Position numbers and translations under genes: made by a program. A stretch of 64,000 bases of DNA from Effrenium voratum (taxonomy: Eukaryota > Sar > Dinophyceae > Suessiales > Symbiodiniaceae): the NCBI GenBank assembly GCA_963377175.1, contig CAUJNA010002112.1, forward strand, positions 1,435,497 to 1,499,496. The letters run 5' to 3'. Shown piece after piece: positions 56,901 through 64,000 of this stretch. Numbering within the stretch: position 1 is the stretch's first letter; each line of letters starts with the position of its first letter. Below the pieces are notes generated by a model that was not told the origin of the DNA, searched no databases, and saw only the letters and a list, made by a program, of their open reading frames with translations.

Positions 56901-58541
56901 GACTTCCTACGTGCACTCGTTGCCCCCGCGAAAAGACATGTCCTAAAGACTGACTGTAGCGAGAGCTACCATCTGGGGTCAAGAAGTTCACTTGAAAAAG
57001 AAAAATTGCCATGCTCCCTGGCTGTATAAAATCGCCCTGGGACGGTCATCTTCTGCGAACGCAAAAAGAAGAGCACATCCTCCTTTCCTCTCCTAGTATT
57101 GGCTTCATTGTTTTACAACTATCAAAGTCACCCCCAATGGGGGAAGCAATCCAGCTTCTGGCTTTGACAACCACTAGGACTAGAACAGTCAAACGTGGTC
57201 TGGACCTGGGTAAGGCCAGAAGACTGCTCGGGTGGTCGAGTGGGCATCAAGGTGATGGATTGCTGGCAGTCACTGTCAGTCACTGACGCTGACTTCAGGG
57301 TCACCAATAGCAAAAGCCCAACCACCCCCCCACCCCCCCCGTTCCAAGCCCTGAAAGACGCTGGGAAGGCCACCCCAGGCAGTTCGCGGTGTGTCGCTTT
57401 CTTGTTCAATGCCACCACCCTTGGCATAAGGTGATTTACTTTCCTCAAACCACAAACACCTGGCAGCGTTCGCTGTGTGCCCCTTCAAACTGTGACCATC
57501 ATGCAGGCGCGGAATGACAGGTTCAAAAATCATGAATAAACCAACGACAGCTTTAGCAATCAAGAACAACCAGGATCGTATGTTGCTGTGTGCGCAGCCA
57601 AGCAAACATTGACAACTCCGCCGAGTGGTCAGGACTTGTTGTGAGGAGTCCATCAGCCTGGTCAACCACGGCAAATCCTGGTCATGAACATCCGGACGCC
57701 TGCTTAGTGTCTCACCGCACCCAGCCCAGACTGGGCGCCCGCACGCGTCGGGTGGCGGAACCACACGTGGACCTGCAGCTGAGCGCATAAGAAGTGTGCA
57801 ATGCTTTGCAAGAAAGTATTGTTGACCCCTGAGGAATCAACCCCCAGAATACAGATGCCAAAGACGAAGGCCTCTCTGCCACTGAGCGGGACAAAACTCA
57901 AAGATTGACTACATTTGGCGGCGGGACCTCATTTGCAACCTGGGAGAGCAGGATCAACTCAAATTTAGCAGCATGTCATCTGTCTTCCAGTGTGAGCACG
58001 TGTTGCTGGAATGGCCATCGTCAACCCGGAGTCAACGCACGACCATAAAGCCATAAACATCCATCAGTATGATCCCGTTCTTTGGCTTTCCACTCCGAAG
58101 CTCGCCTGCGCCACCGAAGGGCGGGCCACCAGGCCTGAGACATAGGACAAAGCTGCGGAAGCTAACCACCTCGCAACCAAAACCGAATCGCACCCAAGCA
58201 CTGAACAAATGGTTGGCACGGTGGCCGATTCTTCTGCTGGAGGGGATCATGCTAGCCAAAGATACAAACTGACCCAACAAATGTTCAAGTGGATCATGTT
58301 GACCCCGGATGAATGCCGCATTAAAGAACACAAACATCGGGAAGCACCAGCCGCCAAATACAACTCCGACAACAGAACAACAAACTCCTCTTCGGCCTCC
58401 AAAAGCCCAGCGAAACGCAATGATCACTTGAGGGCTCAAATCAACCTGGCCACGCCCCTGAGGCCGCGGCCCGGGGCCGGGACCTGCACCAAATCGAGAG
58501 GCCGAAGTGCCCAAGGAGCGTGCATATAGACGTACAGTCTC
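53951..58541. other. No supportable gene
   Basis: About 4.6 kb. Minor features are a GCC/CCG-rich patch with 'ccgccacagccgcc' words at 54388-54432, (CA)n at 56596-56618, and a C-run at 57332-57349. Frames up to 179 aa (54937-55476 minus) lack motifs. Confidence 0.5.
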
Positions 58542-58592
58542 CACATATACATATATATATATATATGTTTGTATATATATATATATACATGT
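58542..58592. repeat. (TA)n palindromic tract
   Basis: Two (TA)n runs separated by 'tgtttg', flanked by ACATATACAT and TATACATGTG. Largely self-complementary. Confidence 0.9.
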
Positions 58593-61500
58593 GCGTCCCC
58601 CCTAGGTACCACAATGAATGTCATGACAATCAAACGTTGGTCACCAGCGCTTATTCTTGTGCGTTGTTCCACGACGTTTGCAATCCAAAGATGGTGGACC
58701 TGGCAGACATGTATGGCAAGAAAGGCACCACTCCCTGCCACCAATCATCAAACCAACTTTGGAGACTAATCGGGGATGGTGAACGCAAAATGTCTCATGC
58801 TGATGGCTGCAATGTGTACACCTTGTCAGGTTCCATGGGGCTGTGGAGAGGTCTCTGCCTGGCCATTCCGGAGATTCCCAGGGAGCAAGCACAGCTCAGC
58901 ATGGCCATGGGATCACTCAGGGGTCGTTTTGATGTTCTGACTGTCTGCAGACCCGTGAAACAAGGGATGAGAGTGAGAGTCTGAAGGTATTGCTTCCAAG
59001 ATGGCATGGTTATCATGGCACGCATGGCCGACGATCACCAATGACACACCATACTGGAAACTGTGAATGTATGATATATGTTTTGTGTCAAATCCACAAA
59101 GGCTAGAACAAGCTTACAGAGCGTCAACCACAACCTCCGTACCCCCTCCCTGCATCCCCCAGCCCCTTTCGCCTCCCATGCTGCTGTCAAAGGAGGGCGG
59201 GCCTGTCGATGAGTTGGGAATGTATGGGCGACTCAGCCATGGCTCCTGTGAGTTGAATGCCATTGCCTGGTAAACACGGCCGCACGGCCTCACCCCAAGC
59301 CAACAACTTGAGTGTTCAACTTTCAGAAGCAGTGAATGCACGCCTGCCTCATAGGTATCCCAACAAAAGGAGCATTCCTTCCTGTGAGGTCGGCCTACCC
59401 CTCTGGTGAGGACGTTGTTGCTTTTTTTAATGTTGCTTCACAAAAACATGACGATGGCTTCACCCGGCAGAAGCACGCGGGACGGCCTCTCAGGTGTGGC
59501 TAAGCGTGCCTTGACTACGCAGAAGCTAAAAGTATACAAACAGCATTCCTGCACAACACCTCTGTCCAGATGTCGTTTGACACCCTGCCATACGCAGAGT
59601 CCATGAATACTTTTCCAGCAGAGTGACAAACGGAGACTCCTGCGATCCGCTTGGTTGCTTGATTTCCAGAATTTGGGTTCGGCTCTAAATGAGGCAACCG
59701 ACCTCGGCCTTGCTACCAGCCTGGGTGGGGATCACCTAAGTGTTTGCCACAGCCGTCAGACCGTCAGGGGAGACAACCTACAAAAACACCGACTTCTTGC
59801 GAATTGGTCGCTAGCTCAACTGGCAAGTGGTAAACATGGGGCTCGCAGAAACAAATAACGCAAATATTCCACCGCTGTGTGGTTTTGCTTAAACGCAGCC
59901 AAATCAAGATATACCTGGCCCGCAGTCTGGCAGATTTCATGACGGTCATTCCTCAGCTTCCTGTAGTAAGTGCTGGCCCAGAGCGCACCTCCCATGGCGT
60001 CGAAGGACGGCGGGCCTGGAGGTAGGCAGGAGGGAGATCCGGGGAGTGACCAACTAATTGCTCGCTATCGCCGTGGTTTCTGTTGCAGTGTCCACGTGGC
60101 AAGAGCCACCTAAGGGAAAAGACTGCAAATGCAAAACACGACACAACACCAGCCGGTGATCCGACAGCCCTTCCCCCAGCTACAGTTCTCTTCCAAATTC
60201 ATGCCACACATGCTGACCAGTACCTGACTGTCCGAAAAGCTCTTATGTTGACGGTATCCGTATAATCAATGCGCTCTGAAGAAATACCAAGCTGGCTGAT
60301 TGACCAGCAGTTCTGCTGCCAGTCACGGACGACGAAGAGACGTGTCTTCGGGATAATCCCTCTACAAAAAAGCGAAGAAGCAATCTTGCTTGGTCATCAA
60401 ATCCGGGAGATGCTACGGGCAAACGTATCGTGAAGGTGATTTACTTGACATGTGTGTGTGTGTGTGTTGTCACACATACCGCTTGCATTTCGATTCACAA
60501 ACATACTCTCATGAGGCGCTCGAAAACATGCATGTGGCAATACACTCCTTCAATGAGCTGTCCCATTGTGTGTTGTGCCTGCACTAAGCAGACAGAATCA
60601 CTTGCGGAAAAAAAACTATGACACATCCTTGCTTGCAGCCCGCTCTGCCCACAGGTCTTGGTTGACTGTGATTAGCTAGCGGAGCAGCCCATCCACAGAA
60701 TGACTAAAACCGAAACCCTGCAGGGCAAGAGCAAAATAAAACAGTTTCCACTCACTCATCACGGCACTGAGAAATTGTAGTCTACTGCAAAGCCACATGA
60801 GAATGCGGTGTGAAAGGTCTGGTTTGTTGTCCAATGCCAACCAACTGGCACACTGCACTGCTTCCTTAAGCTCTCAATGCGGGCCTCAATCTCTGGGACC
60901 AATCTTGAGGCGCCGTCGCTCTGAGGCATCCTTCTGCACAACCCTTCTCACACCTGGTAACATGTGGGCCACGATACTGATCTGTGCACAAAGTGTGGCA
61001 TCCTCACAAAAGCAGCGGGCGTTGATTGCTGGGGCAAGAACTACCCATTGGTCCCGAGGTTTCTATCCGACAGCACGGGGTTCGTGCCTCCCATGTCGCC
61101 ATAGGAGGCACCGACAGGGCCTTGGTGGAGGAAAGAGCCGGAGGCCAAGCTGCGGGGGGAGCAGGGATGTCACCGAACGAGCTCTTGGGAGGGTAGTGAT
61201 TGACAAAGACAATTAGTGACTCGCTCAAGCTCGATTTCCATCAACTTGAATGGACGTGTGTCAAAAAAGCAAACACAAGCTCGACAGAGCGGTGTGTCCG
61301 AGCAACGATTCCATGAATCCGTGTAGGCTGGTGCACGTTTGCAGGGCCGTCATCACTGAGGGACTCAAAAGCCACTTGGTCTTACATCATTGTCCGGTCT
61401 CTAATCTTAGCCACGCAGCAATCCACATGAACTTAGGCCCAAATGACCTTTGCTACATCGCTCAACCTGACAAAATTTCAGGCCCCAACCAGGAGCCATG

Positions 61501-61850
61501 GCCGGTGGGGCAAACTGGCGCAGGCAATGCACGGACGGCGCTTGCGGTTTTACAAACAAATGGTTGCATTCTCGGACAGATTCTTGAAGGCTAATGCCTT
61601 CATGGCATGCTTGGGAACCTGTGGCGAGGTTCCCTCAAGGTCAGCTCGCACTTCCTGCTTTCCCAGTACAAGCTGTCAAGATTAACAAGCTAGTTGGCAA
61701 GACAAAAACATCACAAATATTGAATCTGCCAAATTGCAGCTGCAGTGGCCATGATAGACAAGCTTCAAGGGGCATTTAAGAATCAATCATGCAGTAATCA
61801 GCAATTTTGCAAGATGCAGCAAGTCTGAGTGGTCGAGGTGATCATGCTTG
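58593..61850. other. No supportable gene
   Basis: Mixed sequence with a short (TG)n at about 60452-60468. The longest plus frame (to 58984) has no recognisable domain. Nothing to annotate. Confidence 0.5.
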
Positions 61851-61895
61851 TGTCTCTCTCTCTCTCACACACATACACGCGTGCGCGCGCACGCA
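61851..61895. repeat. (TC)n-(CA)n-(GC) compound microsatellite
   Basis: A TCTC run, then CACACA, then an alternating GC/CG stretch (gtgcgcgcgcacgc), which is alternating purine-pyrimidine and could adopt Z-DNA. Confidence 0.9.
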
Positions 61896-62277
61896 TGTCA
61901 ACATAGATCGCGAGAAAGTGTGTAAAAAGCATGACAAACAAGAATTCAAGCATTGGCTCAAATAACCTAGCAGGATTTGACAGCGGCACGTACAATCTAA
62001 TGACCTCAAAGCCTCGTCCACATCACGCCCCTATGACAGGGCCTGTGGAAGACTTGCCAAGCTGCTCAAACTTCCACACGCCGGCCACGCACATTATTTG
62101 TTCGTGTCTGTTCTGACAATGCTTATCCAGCAGGTCCGTGTTGTAACGTGCCAAGAGAGCGCAGCAATTGTCGTGACTTATATGCCTATTTATCAACGTC
62201 CGGCTGCGGCAGTCATTGGGCAAGCACACACTACACTTCTGATATGTGCCCTGTGTCTGTTGCTGCCTGGGGCACAC
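61896..62277. other. No supportable gene
   Basis: Short mixed stretch between two microsatellites. No signal seen. Confidence 0.5.
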
Positions 62278-62319
62278 AGAGAAAGAGAGAGAGAGAGAGA
62301 GCGCGACAGACAGAGACAC

Positions 62320-62360
<41 letters not shown>

Positions 62361-62416
62361 GAGAGACAGAGACAGAGACAGAGACGGAGACGGAGACGGA
62401 GACGGAGACGGAGCGA
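62278..62416. repeat. (GA)n, (CAGAGA)n and (GGAGAC)n compound microsatellite
   Basis: GA runs with CAGACA interruptions, followed by CAGAGA and then perfect GGAGAC hexamers near 62383-62412. Confidence 0.95.
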
Positions 62417-64000
62417 GAGAGCTGTTCCCTTCCAAGCCCACTCTTGCCCGCGCCTGGTTGGGCGGTGCTGGAGAATAGGGCGGCACCGCGCCGTACCTCA
62501 GCCAGCATCACCCGATTCACCCGACGCTGAACTGCTGAGAAAGGAAATCGGCCGAGCTGTGGCCACAATGAGAAGGGCGCCCATGAGCCTGGCAAACTCG
62601 TTGTGCTTTCAAGAAAAGGACTGTATGAATCACAAACACGCCACAACATCATCAGACAATCTCACAAGGTCCATCAACAATAGGGAGTCCGCCCCAGCCC
62701 CTGGAATCGGTGTCTTGAAGCTGGCTTGACTCCACATAATGGTCCGGCACTAAATGAAACCTGAGTTGATATAATGTGAGGCCAAAAAGTGACAACACTT
62801 GAGGGACATGTACATCACTCATCATACTCATCCATATATGGGGTGTTGGATGCTTCCGGTTGCAGAACATGCTTTTTTACAGAATGGCACCCCTCACCAG
62901 CCCAGGCGTTGCGAGCAGCTTTTGTCACAGCCAGGGCATGGATTTTGCTCGGGCGGCTCTGTTGAGTGACCGTGTCCCCCGAGGCCAGGAACTGTTGGAC
63001 TCGTGATTGTCAAGAAAAATCCTGCAAACCAAAAAACCTGATTAGCTCGAACCGTAACACATTGCACAGCTCTGCAGCTGGAACTTCCTGTCTCTGCATC
63101 GGGTCTTTGATGTGAAAGGTATGGGCTCTACATCGATTGCTCTTGCAGGGTGCCATGGCCACAAGCACGTGCAAACGATCAAGCACAAATGGAACGGAAT
63201 GCGTCTCAGCCAGAAGCAAACCAGTCCAGTCAGCAGAAGCACGCCCAATGCGGACGTCTGACCCTCTCCAAGTGGCTTTGGCTTTATTCTCTTGAGTTAC
63301 CTCTGGCTGACACGGTCCAGTCCATTCTCGACGCCAGATGTGGTGATTTGCATGGTGTGACGGGCTTGCGCAGCCTTCCTCTGTCACAAGCACTGATTCT
63401 CCGAAAGACAAAGGGCCATACACCTGAGAAACATGGCTCTCGAGAAAGCAACAAAGTGTGACTAGATCTGAATATCAAGGGCACCAATGTTGCTTCAACA
63501 TGCAGCGGAAGATTGGCACTGCTCAGCCTCAGTCACGAATGTCTCGCAGGGAAGCCAGGTGCTTCTCCCAGGCCAGTCTCTCCAGCCTTGGCCGACCCGC
63601 GGGTTAGTCATCCCTTCCACACACAAATGATCCTACGACTTGTGGGATATTGGGATGCCCGCACCGCGGGCTTACCTGGCAGCTAAACACAGTAGCACTA
63701 GTACCTGCGAGAAACCACACTTCAGAAACACATTGGAGCAGAGCAAACGCCTGACCTGCCTGCCCAGTCGGCACAAAGAAACAGTTGGCAGTGCCGAGCA
63801 CTGACGTGAATCGTTGTGTGAGCAATATGTCCTTCTCAAATAAAGGCGCTGAAAACATGCCAGCTCAAGCAGTCCTAAAGAAACGGGCGTAAAGTGAGCT
63901 TCACAGCATGAGGCAGGGTCTAGAAGCCAGCATTTAGCGCTGCTTTGCAACGGTCTTGCTCCATCTTTCCCCAGGCAAAACCAAATACAGCTGCAATGAC
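62417..64000. other. No supportable gene
   Basis: Mixed sequence to the window edge. The 137-aa minus frame at 63010-63423 has no motif I recognise, and other frames overlap it. Confidence 0.5.

Overview
The window looks like a gene-poor stretch of a large eukaryotic nuclear genome, most likely a dinoflagellate (Symbiodiniaceae-like). The reasons are small exons separated by kilobase-sized introns, a GC-AG intron next to GT-AG ones, abundant decayed retroelements, long microsatellites, and a split Mei2-like RRM gene of the kind that is expanded in dinoflagellates. No rRNA, tRNA, operon or bacterial signal was seen. The organism call is inference; no species marker is present. Most long open frames are by-products of low-complexity repeats and are not genes.

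Layout. 1-6.2 kb: (GT)n, an AT tract, a 108-bp tandem repeat (2.3-2.7 kb), otherwise unannotatable sequence. 6.4-9.6 kb, minus strand: a frameshifted retroelement relic in the order gag-like, reverse transcriptase (FVDD box), RNase H-like, resembling DIRS-type elements. 10.2-10.4 kb: one orphan exon-like frame with good splice signals. 13.8-16.0 kb: a duplicated ~0.6-kb array full of G/C hairpins, then a 9-10-bp minisatellite. 17.4-23.2 kb, minus strand: three exons that splice in phase into a Mei2-like C-terminal RRM, separated by a 2.1-kb intron made largely of (AAC)n and a 3.3-kb intron holding a polypurine/(AG)n tract. 26.5-27.9 kb: an exon-bearing segment framed by diverged direct repeats. 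28-39.8 kb: nothing supportable apart from tiny simple repeats.

39,854-47,927, minus strand, is the most interesting part. It is an ~8.1-kb element bounded by near-identical 265/275-bp direct repeats. It encodes an RT-palm-like protein whose YxDD box reads YVDN, a possible ADP-ribosyltransferase-like tail, proline/arginine-rich segments, a Cys/His cluster, and four tandem diverged copies of a module I do not recognise (W-[IV]-[RK]-I-[YF]..PG....[YF]-R-E-W....R-D-W...G-Y-[QR]-R). The coding blocks are separated by ~100-150-bp spacers that look like spliceosomal introns, so this is an intron-bearing retroelement. The terminal repeats carry a perfect hairpin and a potential pseudoknot. In-frame stops suggest this copy is decaying.

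49.8-52.2 kb is satellite-like: a ~50-bp array, a ~200-bp higher-order array, then (GATA)n and polypurine. 53.5-53.95 kb is an A-rich/T-rich foldback. The rest to 64 kb holds only short simple repeats. Every coding signal found lies on the minus strand, which fits the unidirectional gene arrangement known from dinoflagellates.
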